The notes under the pieces: generated by a model
Told to the model about the DNA's origin: nothing
The model's input: only the letters and a program-made list of their open reading frames with translations
Databases searched by the model: none
Part shown: piece after piece, positions 36,300 through 52,500 of the stretch
How positions within the stretch are numbered: position 1 is the stretch's first letter
How the letters are laid out: every line of letters begins with the position of its first letter
NCBI RefSeq assembly: GCF_037975245.1
Contig: NC_092583.1
Coordinates: 13,543,764-13,607,763, forward strand
From: Apostichopus japonicus
Lineage: Eukaryota; Echinodermata; Holothuroidea; Aspidochirotida; Stichopodidae
Direction: 5' to 3'
DNA: 64,000 nt
Program-made: the position numbers and the translations under genes

Positions 36300-39200
36300 T
36301 TTCATGTGATCTCCACTGAAAATCGTGGTAAAAAGTGGAGCAAATGTCAGGACTTTTTCCCTTTTTCTTCTGATTTGGTTTGTTCAAATGGTATTGTAGA
36401 TGAATAATATTAGTGTGCTGCAAGGAAATCCCCTAGATGATTTGGGGGGGGGGGGGGAGGGGTGGGGGGGTAGGACGGAGTTGGTATACCGAATGGAATA
36501 TACTCTGAGGGCAAGAAGTAAACTTGTGCTTTGAAACGACTCACCTCAAGTATAAACGAGTTTAACATTCAGCTGTTATACTAACAAAGATCGAAAAAAA
36601 GTTTCAAAGCCAACGACAGGGCTGTTGAGAACCCCTTCCGGGCCCGGGGCTAATAATGTCACCGCGTCTATGTCTGTGAAGCTTTTAGACGTCCATGGCA
36701 CCTTCACGGGGCATGTGAAGGAATTTGGTGGGCGTAACCCCTGATCTGATCCATCCTTACTCCGGGGACCCCACCCCATGACCCCTCCCTCCCCCCCCCC
36801 CGATCTCGTCTGGCCTGGGTAACGTCATTACGACCGAACACCTCTGATCCATGGCAACAACGCATGTTATTTTCTATCGGTTAATATGACAACGAATCAC
36901 ACATCTTAAAGTAATTGACGTAACACGATGTGTGGTGTGTATAACACTGTACGATTCAATTATAGGCAAATTTCCGACATAGGAAAATTGTCTACTTATC
37001 CGCAGGGTCATTTTTTATATATATACATATATGTATATAAGTAGATTGTACTGAAATGCGTCCATCGTTAAATTTCCGTAGTCAAGTCAAATGACAGTTT
37101 TCAATTTAAAGTGCAATACATTACTTTCATATTTATTTTTTTATTCATCACGTTGAGTAACTCTCAATATATTTGTGTTGATAGTATACATCCACGTATT
37201 GATCGCATTGTATATTGGTAATTTTTTATTTGAGCATGCGCAAAAGAAAAAAGTCCTTCCCGTGTTCGTATGCCCTTATCCCATGCAGGAATTTAGTATA
37301 GAGATGGACCAAAATCTGCAAAGTAGACTCATGGTTGTTCAACTAACTTGTAACGAAGAAAGAAACAAATTTCATTCCATTACAACAGTTATAAATACTG
37401 AAGGAAAAAAAGTCGAAAAGAAAGACAATTTCATTCCATTTTCAAAAAAAAGATTAAGAAAACCAGTGCTGCAACTTTAAAAATAATAATTTATTCCGTG
37501 AAATCGTCTCAATTAGACTTTTTTCTTTGTTTCTTTTTCTTTCTTTTATGACCGTTTTTGGGTTTTTTTGGGGGATATAAAAATCTTTACCAACTTATTT
37601 CAATTCATATTCGTCGACTTGTGCCAAGGCGTTATTTTGATGTGGCGCTCTTTGTAAACCGTTCCAGACAATTGTTTGCAAAGTGTAACCCGTTTCCACA
37701 TTTGATAGTTTTCAAGTGAATTGCATGTTTATTGTTTGCTGTTAAAGGATTTGTTGTCATTTTGCTTTGTCTTTAAAAACATTCAAATTATGCTAACCTT
37801 TCTTCATGTTATTGTGTTACTTTTTATTGTTCGTTTTAATTGTAAGATTAGCTGTGCTTGAAAGTTTTTCAAACTGATAGCCATGAGGGGGAAATACAGA
37901 ATAAAAAGCTTCGAAAACGTACTTCTTTGTTTGTTTGTTTTTTCTTCTCTTCGGACACCAAATGTTGAGTGAGTTCGAAAAGACATTCCAGAGAGGGGTG
38001 TGTGAGGGGTGTAACTACAGACAAGGGTGTTGCAAATTGTTATCATCTTCAATTAACCAGTTGAAATACCTCCGACTCATTTGTGATGAAAATGCATCCA
38101 CACAGATTATTTTTTATTTGGGGAGGGGGGGGGGTGCTAAATTGCTAAATTTGCATAATGTAACCATCGCCACTGTTACGCCGCAAAATGTAGTTATTGA
38201 CGCAAAATGTCATCTTAACCAGATATGTAATAACTTTCGCCGCAAAATTTAATCTTAACGGATAATGAAATAAATCATTACATTATGTTTATTATTATTA
38301 TCATGATTATTATTATGACTTTATTTTTATTTTTATTTTTATTATCATTATTTTTATTATTACGTAATTACATTTTCCGTTAACATTACATTTTTACAGT
38401 TATTACATATCTGGTTAAGATACAATTTTGCGTCAATTATTACATTTTGTGGCGAAGCAGTCACCTTCCCCATATCAAACCAATACCGGGATCCCTGGCT
38501 TTGTACCTTTAAAAGAGCAGTATACCCAATCATTATTACAAACTTACATGTGAGAGAGATGTGATATACAAACCATCAAATGCAATAAAGAATAAATTGA
38601 GGAAGTATTGTTTTTAGGAGTTCTCTTTACAAACCAGAAGATATGACATGGATTTTAACGGACAGACCTACATGAATCTCGCATTCCTCGCACCCTGCTA
38701 ATCAACTCTCATTGTCCAGTACACCTTTAGATTTAGGACTGCATGACCATGCATCCTGATTTTGATAGGTCAAGGGATATAACTCGAAACCCTTTAAAAC
38801 GGGGATAAATTTCACACATGATCTTAAGCTAAAAATACTATTCATTAAATATATACAGACAACACGTTAAACTGTAAATAACAAAAAAAATCTGTATTAA
38901 TCTAAGAGACTGTTGCTTCCTTTGTAAGTTGCTTATAAGACCATACCACGTCACGTGATCACATAAACTCATCGTTTATTTTAAAATTTTGCTTTGAATT
39001 TTCTTCTATTATGTTCATAATACCGTAAATGTTCATTGGCGGGTCCACGTATAAAGTTACCAAGTTTTTACACATTATGAAAGCTTTCATATGCAAATTA
39101 CTACAGGACTAGTATTTCACAACAAAATGTCTGTACCTAATAAACTTAGTTTGTAAACAACTTACTTTCACTTGTTATACACAACATCTGTTGTGCTCAT

Positions 39201-40300
39201 TGTGTTGTGAAGGTGGGGTGGGGGTGGGGTGGGTGTTATGTAATGGCACTGCAATTATTCTTACATAATTAGATATTTTAACGAAAGACGTTCGCTTGCA
39301 CGTAAGGTCCTACCAGAGATATGTGTAATTCGATTTGGGTAAGATGATTGTTGGATAGTTAAATAGCGCCAACCAAATAATCTGTTTACGATATAGTAAG
39401 ATATATGTTAATTTATGCATACCTTTATTTGAATGGTATGGTATGTGTTATGTAACATCTACCAAGGTTTCTTGGAGAACACTTTCTTGATAATAAATCA
39501 CAATACATTAAGTTTACCGTTAAGACGGATCTATTGCGTTAGTGTTGTCAATTAAGTTTCCTAGTATTAGTTTGTTAGGTTGTCCCGGGACCGACACAAC
39601 AATTATGTTTTGTATCTGTACAGGATATAATGCTATACATAGTGTCGCTACAAAGTGCCGTATATATGTTACCTCTGGCAAAGGGGCAACAGGTGCCGGT
39701 CCTTTCACTTTACGTAACACCGTCTAATCACATGGTTGCAGTGTCGATGTAAGAGGGATTCGGGGTTAAAAGTTGATAAAAGTTTCGTTTTTCGTGCACA
39801 GACCCTCTACCGTATTATCCATAGCTTCTCTATAGAAGGACGTTTGTTTGTTTGTTATGTTTTAAAGTAAAATGTCAAAATATGAGTCGTTACTTAAAGA
39901 GTTCATCTGGTATGATGTTACAGTCACTTGATTTATACATTATAATACTTTATTATTAATAACTTAATTTCTTATTCTGTTCCTGTTTTGCATTACATTT
40001 TATTCTGACTCAGAAATCCATATTTGTGACAATTTTGTGCTACAATTTTTTTTCCTGCAAAAATTATACGGTAGTTAATTATCCTGCAAGAGTTTAATTA
40101 ATTCCATGGAATAGATAACCGTTCGTGAGTCTAACACTGCCATATCACGGTATACTTAAAGCTAAAAATAAATTTCATGACAACAACAACAACAACAAGT
40201 CTTCTCGATGGATTTGTTGGGTTATATTTTCTTTCTGGATTCACGTTCTTCTTGTGTTTTTTTTCTTCTTCTCATAATTTAACATTTTTTATTTACTAGG
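36300..40300. other. Intergenic region between the two cysteine-rich paralogues
   Basis: No exon chain is recognised. It contains long G runs (36442-36475, 38120-38134), a foldback element at 38165-38465 and AT-rich sequence. The overlapping frames at 39520-39727 on both strands are compositionally balanced but match nothing I recognise. Confidence 0.5.
38165..38465. repeat. Foldback element with TTA-rich centre
   Basis: The left arm at about 38175-38235 (TTGACGCAAAATGTCATCTT... AGATATGTAATAACT) is mirrored at about 38398-38453 (AGTTATTACATATCTGG... TTTTGCGTCAA). Between them lies an ATT/TTTTA-rich segment. Coding capacity is absent and no target duplication was found; it is probably a MITE. 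Confidence 0.7.
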
Positions 40301-40302
40301 AT

Positions 40303-40310
40303 TATAAATA
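40303..40310 (+). promoter_or_regulatory. TATA box of the second cysteine-rich gene
   Basis: TATAAATA lies 120 bases before the ATG at 40423, matching the spacing in paralogue 1 within one base. This places transcription start near 40333. Confidence 0.7.
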
Positions 40311-40422
40311 GAGGTCCTACATGAGTTCAAGGAGCACAGCAATTGTGTGCATCTAGCATTGAAGACGATTATTTCAAGAATTGGTCAAGTTTCTGTTTGT
40401 CTCAGCTTACATTCATATCAAC

Positions 40423-45294
<4,872 letters not shown>

Positions 45295-45556
45295 AAGAAC
45301 TGTGATTTCGATAAGAGGACTATCTTACATGATTGCACAAGTCAACAGGTAATAATGCTGAACCACGATACGATAGAACATATAGTTCTATATTGAACAT
45401 ATAGAGACAAACATAAAAGTTTATGTTCCATCTAATACACAAAGTTGAGAATCTCCTTACTAATTACGCATATATGCGAAGTGCCAGTTATATTATTTAT
45501 TTTCTATTTCATCTACAGATTACAGTGAAGAGCATTTCCAGCAATAGCTGACCCCA
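45295..45556 (+). pseudogene. Remnants of the two tail exons in paralogue 2
   Basis: Downstream of the stop of paralogue 2, sequence to about 45350 still aligns weakly with the second half of exon 5 of paralogue 1 and ends in CAACAGGTAATA, a donor-like site. At 45520, after a CTACAG acceptor, ATTACAGTGAAGAGC matches the start of exon 6 of paralogue 1 (ATTACTGTGAAGAGC). Neither keeps a long open frame. The tail was therefore probably present in the common ancestor and lost here. If still spliced, these pieces would now be 3' UTR. Confidence 0.6.
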
Positions 45557-45845
45557 TACGTTTGTGACCTTGAAACAGTGTTTCTCAATCGACCTCAACA
45601 AAACCCTTTGAAATTTCAACGAACCTAAACAAAACGCTGTTCATCCATTATACAATTAGTTAACTTCCAGACCACCTGGTCCAATGCCCAAACAATGTTA
45701 TGCAAAGAGTATACATTGAACTGTTCCATGACCAAAACGCTCAGGTTCAGATGTTTCGATTTTGAGGTGATGTGGCTTTCTATAGGACGTACTGATGGGA
45801 CAAGACGCATTGTTTATTATAAACGACTTACCGCAAGTCTAAAAA

Positions 45846-45851
45846 AATAAA
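45846..45851 (+). promoter_or_regulatory. Candidate polyadenylation signal AATAAA for paralogue 2
   Basis: AATAAA about 550 bases after the stop, downstream of the decayed tail exons. Confidence 0.35.
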
Positions 45852-48800
45852 ACACTATCTGCACCTGCTCTTCTGTATTATCGCACCACAATTAATTGCT
45901 CCCATTGACTTTCGGACTATACTCGTCACTTTCCAAGGCCGATAGAGCATAGATACAAGTTTTCAATTGACATGTCCTAACTACCATATGACATATAATG
46001 ACATGGGCTATCATAAAACATTGAAATTTTGCCACCATGACCGTTTCAGATTTTGAGCTAGAAGAGCTCAAAGTTTTCCATAGTGCTCCCCTTCCCGTCT
46101 GCCAGCTGTCGCTGCGGAATCTTCTTGTTTCACCCAAGATTTTCTAAAATACCTTAAATCACCTTCAATCCTCCAGAATTTTTAGACCATCAGTAGTTTA
46201 TTTCATCTTCTTCAACAACCAAGTATAAAAAAGAATGGTGATGATTCAGAAAATGCCAAAAAAATCAACACAGTAGGGCACTTTAGGGCTATTTCCAACG
46301 GTTAACCTCTCAGGCGGACGTGCACTACTCTAATTGTGGTGCGATACCTACTATGGAATATATATTACCCTTGAAGAGCTATTCTTCCACAATGAGTAAA
46401 ACTGATAGATATAAACCAAAGCAAAGAACATTGTCAATTCGATGGCTGCCTACAACATTTATCTAACCCTCAACCTTTTGAATGCTCGCTCGGTGAATAA
46501 ACATTCACAGTATATCTAAGAAAATCTAAATTGCTTTAAAACGACTGTTCTCAACAGGCTATGGGTCCAGAAAATGTTTGGTTCGTAAAGGATTTTTCTC
46601 TGGGTCGCGAGATCCTCTAAAAAAAACGCAGTAACAACAAATTAACTTTAGTAAAAGTCTCGTTATACTGGAAGTTATGGCCCCCGTGTGCCAATCTCAG
46701 AATTGTATTGTCTCAGAACTTTCAATTTATGTGAACTGAGCATATTTAATATATAATTAAGTCTATAAACGTAAAATTCTACTAATATATTCTTTTTGTT
46801 TGAGTTAAAAGAAAGGGCAGGGGGGTGCGTGCGACGTCATTCCAGATACTCCTGCCCCCCCCCCCTCCCCCCGAATCCGAGCCTGACATCTGACATACCC
46901 TACATATCCTATTAGATTGGATCAGGTGGTATTTTAGACGTATACTTAATTCATTATATTATGACTGTGGACGTTCGCAGGGTTACCGGTCCAAAGAATT
47001 AACCGATAAATACTAATAAACAAAAGAGAATCGTAAAATAGAAGCGCATGTAAGAGCAGGGGATATTTTTTTCAAAGTTAGTTCAAAGAAAGTTTGGAGC
47101 TTCTTTATTGTTTGACCACTTTGATTTTCCAAGGAGAAATTGCAACTTACTATTATATCGATGACTTGATAGTACATCCAGAGATAAATTTAATCCAATC
47201 ATTAATGTCAAGACGTGTAATGTGATGTTTGACATTGGATTGCTGCAATTACATGTGTCCGACACTATTAAGATCAATGATTGATACTGAACAAGTCCTT
47301 GCTCACCATACACAGTCGTTTTTGACACGACTTATGTCGGTTGATTTTTTTTTTATTATCTCAAAACAATTGCTTAAAGCAAAAAATCAATCAGTTTCCG
47401 GCATAAACCATCATGGTTTATTCATTAATAAATATAATTATCACATCAGTACCATGTACTTTGTACATTTATTCACTCATTGTCAACTCCGATGAATTGT
47501 TAAGCATATGACATGCTATGTATAAACCAGCCGTAATTTACAACTACATTTTGCTGATCAATTAACAATGTATTTTTCGCAAGAAATCATCTGCCGAATT
47601 GAAAACAACTCAACATACAAGTTGGAACGTGCATGCTCCTATGACACCTCGTACTGAATCGTGAATGAGGAGTTGATTGTTGATGTATAATCATAAAGAA
47701 CAGGCGTTCTCAGAAGGCGTCTCGCCGGGACCATATCCGGCCAAAAGAATTCGTCAGCATAGGTTTAGATCAGGGTTGTCCAACCTACGGCCCGCGGGCC
47801 ACAGTCCGGCTCGCCGCAGGGTTGCGTCCGGCCCGCCAGAGATGCTCTACGGTGCGAAATTTTAGTGAGCAGATTTCTTGATAACAATTTGAAGCTATAT
47901 AATCAATCATTCAAACCTTCTGGGTCCAAAAAACTGCGTACAGGTCAGTTTGTGTGACACTCTCTCAGCGCATGCGGAGGGGGGGGGGCGGCTGGACTTC
48001 TTTATTCATCTGTTTTATCAGGAAGGAAAATAAATCAGTGTGCTCCGCGCGCAGTGATCACATTTTGTTGCCTTGGGCTTCGGGCAAAAAGTCGAAAAAT
48101 CGAGCGTAGGGTTCATGCGGCCCCCTCCTTCATCATTATCATTCCATGTGGCCCTCCTCTGCAAAAGGTTGGAGAACCTTGGTTTAGACAAACGGATCAG
48201 TTCTTATCCATTTCTTTTAGTCTCTTTGAATTTTAAAGGATGATTCACGGTTTGTTGATTCGCAATTACCCGATGAAATTACATTGATATGCATTATTTG
48301 TAAGATCATAATTAACGGAGGTCTTCCACTTGTCTTAATAGTTCTGCTTGGTGGAAACAGTCACGAGGAAATGAACTTGTTTATAATACCTTTCGGCAGT
48401 CCGTATCAGTATGTTGCAGTTATGAATTAACTGTCTGTGTTTATTAATGGCGCTTATAGCGTGCGTCGCCGATCGCTAACTCATGCTAATGTGGGCTATG
48501 TGGGGTAGACTGCTATACTAGCATAGAAAGTATGCACGTTAGGAGTCCATTCCAAAGCAAAATTTCAATGTAATTAACCAAATCGTTCGAGACCAACATC
48601 TTTATTGTCTATACAAGCTCTGCCAAACCTTTTATAGTTTACATGTCAACTAACGTACATTACGTTTAAGGGACAGTACTACCCGCTAGCAAATGTATTT
48701 AACTGTCAGTAGGCCTTTACTTATTGTTCTTCTTTTATTTTAATAACGTACCCCGTGACATGATGCCCCTAGGCATCCTAGCAGAGACACTTTTGTTCAA

Positions 48801-49500
48801 GTTCACTTCGTGTTGAAACGAGATCCATTCATAATGGCACTGATGCCAAGTTAGACAAATGGTTGTGTAATCCTTAATGGAAACATTTATCATTGGATCA
48901 GATCCTTTCAGGGAATTATCAAATGTGTCATAAGAAAGATTTTCAGTGAGAAGTTTCAATGTAGAAGCATGAGCTAAGGCTCTTCAAACTTGTTTGTGTA
49001 AGCCCTGAAGAGGTATTACTTTAATGAGAGTTTTTGAGTTCATATGGTTCCCATTGCTACTTTCATCGTTTTGTAGCCTACCCCTCTTATTGAATCGTTA
49101 AAGGTATGCTGTATTGCCCCCAAATATGCTAGATATTCAAATATGGTCACCTTCGGTCAGATTCGGTCAAATTTCTTTAACTGTTTTTATTACAACCTTC
49201 GAGGAAATTTGGGACATTCAATCATCATGTGTATACCTTATAAATGTCTGAAACAATTTGGAGAGTAAAGACCTCCAGGAAAGTTTTTTTTTTAAACTTT
49301 AGGAATTATAGCGTGCTATAATTTGGGGCCTATACTGGCTACCTTTAAGCTTGACTCAGCCAGGTTCTAGTTCGGCGTTCCATAAACGATTTCTATTCTA
49401 ACAAAGTTTGTTTCCACTAACGATGTACATGTCACAGTTCCACGACTAGCCTAGGTTTCTTTTATTTTTACCGATACTATTTTATTTTAACTTCTTCAAT
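45852..49500. other. Intergenic region upstream of DBR1
   Basis: No gene is recognised. It holds C-rich tracts near 45165 and 46853-46870 and a hAT-like MITE at 47771-48181. The last few hundred bases before 49504 should include the DBR1 promoter and 5' UTR; no TATA box is apparent there, only a T-rich stretch at 49455-49495. Confidence 0.5.
47771..48181. mobile_element. hAT (Charlie-style) MITE, 411 bp
   Basis: The left end CAGGGTTGTCCAACCTACGG and right end GGTTGGAGAACCTTG are inverted repeats with two mismatches over 15 bases. Flanks are GTTTAGAT (47763-47770) and GTTTAGAC (48182-48189), an 8-bp duplication with one mismatch. The subterminal CGGCCCGCGGGCC motif is a known feature of hAT-Charlie-like ends in animals. 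Non-coding. Confidence 0.85.
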
Positions 49501-49503
49501 AAG

Positions 49504-52500
49504 ATGAAAATTTCAGTAGAAGGATGCTGTCACGGAGAACTGGACAAAATATACGACTCTATTATCCATATTCAGGAAACGAAAGGTAATTGTACATACC
49601 AAGTACTATGAAAAGTATTCGCTAGCCTAGGCTATCATAGGCTTAGGAAGCCCCGTGCTCGTTTCACATAGGCCTAGGCTACGTAAAACGTAGGGATTAA
49701 TTCAGCGAGATCAAATTAAAACGGTGTGAAGTAATGCTTGGGCAGAACGATTTTCGGAAGTATTTCTTTGGTTAACTAGTTAAGTATGTTAAATATAAAT
49801 TTATGTATACATTTTGGGTTTGTATTCATTATTTTTTCATTAATTAAAGGCCTTCGTGTAACTTTAGAACAAATTTCGCCAAGGCTAGGCCTAAGCAAAC
49901 TTCTTATCCTAAGTAGGCCTAGCCAAACAAAGGGCATATACCTACGTAATTTTATCCTAATCAGTGTGCAAACTGTACAAATAACAAAGTGGCTATTCTT
50001 ACAACTGTTCGTAAGAATAATTTCCGACTACGCATGCGCAGTTGCTATTTTTATGACAGGAGAACTATTTTTTACGACTAGGAGTAACAATAATTTCCGG
50101 TTAGGGTTAGTGTTAGGGTTAGGATTGGGGTTTAGGGTTAAAGTTAGGGTTAGGGTTACCCCTACAACATGCGCAGTTGCTTTATTTACTTTACTGCGCT
50201 TGAATTCGCCTTTGTCGTAAGAATAGTTTATAAATAATTGTTACGACTAGTCGTAAGAATAGCCACGGCCTACAAATAACACTGAGATCCACAAACAATG
50301 ACCATTATAATTTTATGTGTTTTATGCTATACATGAAATTAAATTGTTTGCAGAACTTGGTGCTCTTTGTGAACATATTGAGACCCAAATCCTGTTTTCT
50401 TAAAATGTTTCCCTTTCTGAAGTCTGTACCTGTGTGTACTGTATATACCAAGTCAATCACCAAACTTAACGTGTTAAGTATCGGAGTGTGAAATATTTAT
50501 TGCAAATTGTAGAAAAGCTACCTGTGTAAGCTAGCCTAGTGTGTCACTGTGGGAAATGCCAGTTAGATGCATTCAGAAATTGTCATTGAGATTGTGAGCT
50601 CAATCAGGGAATTGATCAACAGAACAAAATATAACTGGTTATAGGATCTAATTGTCTTTCTGTACAGGAATTACAATAGATTTGCTTCTGTGCTGCGGGG
50701 ACTTCCAAGCTGTTCGCAATGAGGCTGATATGGAATGCATGGCCGTGCCGAAGAAATATCGACAAATACAAACATTTTATAAGTAAGTTGAAAACAGTTT
50801 ATGCTTGGCCATCTGATGAAAACAGGACTATCTATCAATGTTTATAATTTCTACGAACATCATGAGGAGACAATCATGAATGTCAAGTCTTTGAATGGGA
50901 AGGAGAGGGGTTAGGAAGCAGAAGGAAAGACGAATATTGGGGACTCCCCTGTCCTTTTGAGAACATTTTTTTAGTGTGAGGGATCCAGATACAAAATGGT
51001 ACTATCAATTCCATCATTTTTGAGTACATTTGTGATGTGCTAGTCTAAATATTGCCAGTGTGTACTACATTGTTTGTATTTGTTACAAAATGCCATATCA
51101 TAGAAAGTCTGAGAAACGTTTAGTGAGAGTGAAGAAGGAACATTCCCCAAGTAACTACATCCCTTTATATATCAACCATATCAATTTCTGGCTATTCCAC
51201 ATGTTTTATGTAATTGTTTTTAATTTTTCATATTAGGTACTATTCAGGTGAAAAGAAAGCTCCAGTGTTAACTATCTTTATCGGAGGGAATCATGAGGCC
51301 TCAAATTACCTGCAAGAACTGCCATATGGTGGATGGGTGTGTCCTAACATTTACTATATGGGTAGGTGTGAGCATTAATTTGAGTGACTTACACATGTAT
51401 AATTAAATAAATAATTATAAGATGAGCACTAAATGTACAACTATTTGTTCTTGCTAAGTACTGTCGTGAAAAGTGTAATATATTTAAGCCTATACTTCAT
51501 ATCTTCAGGTTAACAAAACTGACGGTGTCCAACCTATGGCACACAACCCAATGCTTGAGTCGAAAAAGATCGTTCGATAGGTCTCAAGATTTTATCAGAA
51601 ATCAGACTTTTTTTTTTAAATTAGCACATTTAATAAGTTGCATACGTTCACCTATAGTACCCTAATCTCAGGATTGTATTATTGTGTCCACAAGCCAAGA
51701 TCAAAGATGCCTTTTGGGGGAGGGGTGGGGGGGGTGTGGGAAATGTTCGACTGGGTCATGGGAAAAATAGGTTGTGGACCGCAAACCTAAATCATACCCG
51801 TAGCAGTTCCTTAAATGCTCAGAATAATTTTGTGTATACATTTAGCAGTTTTGATGGCTTTGAACTATGGTTCTGTGTACAAGAAACATGTACTGTATGC
51901 AGCACTTGTATATTAAGTTGCCCATTTTTAATAGCACTGTGATATATAAGATAAATTGTTCACCTATGCATATGTTGAGTAACTTAGTCGTCATACTGTG
52001 GACAGATAACTAGTTTGTGTTTTATGATCTTCAATTTCTGCAAAGCAGTACAGAGGTCAATAAATGTCGTTTATCCTGATATTTTGTATGTGTGCTGACT
52101 CTGTTTTATATTACTCTGGATATCTTTGTATCATTTGTTTAGCAATTTGCAAAGCTAGAAAATTTTGCTACACATACTGTACTGAAGCACTTATAGTCAT
52201 TCATTCAGACCGTGCAGGGTTCGTTAACGCTTTAATAAGATTATTTGTCTCTGATCACTCAAGACAGTGAAGTGTTTTCACTTATATTTCTGGTTGATTT
52301 TGAATTCAGGGTATGCTGGCATCATCAACTACGGCGGTGTACGAATTGGAGGCCTATCTGGTATTTTCAAGGGAAAAGACTACCAGAGAGGACGCTTTGA
52401 GAAGACGCCGTACTCTGACGATGCAATTCGCTCCATCTATCACATCAGAAACTTAGAAGTATTTAGACTTAAACAGGTAACCGTTAACCCACCCAAACCA

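Noticed and set aside
39520-39727. Overlapping frames on both strands
   Set aside because: Balanced composition but no motif recognised and no splice context.
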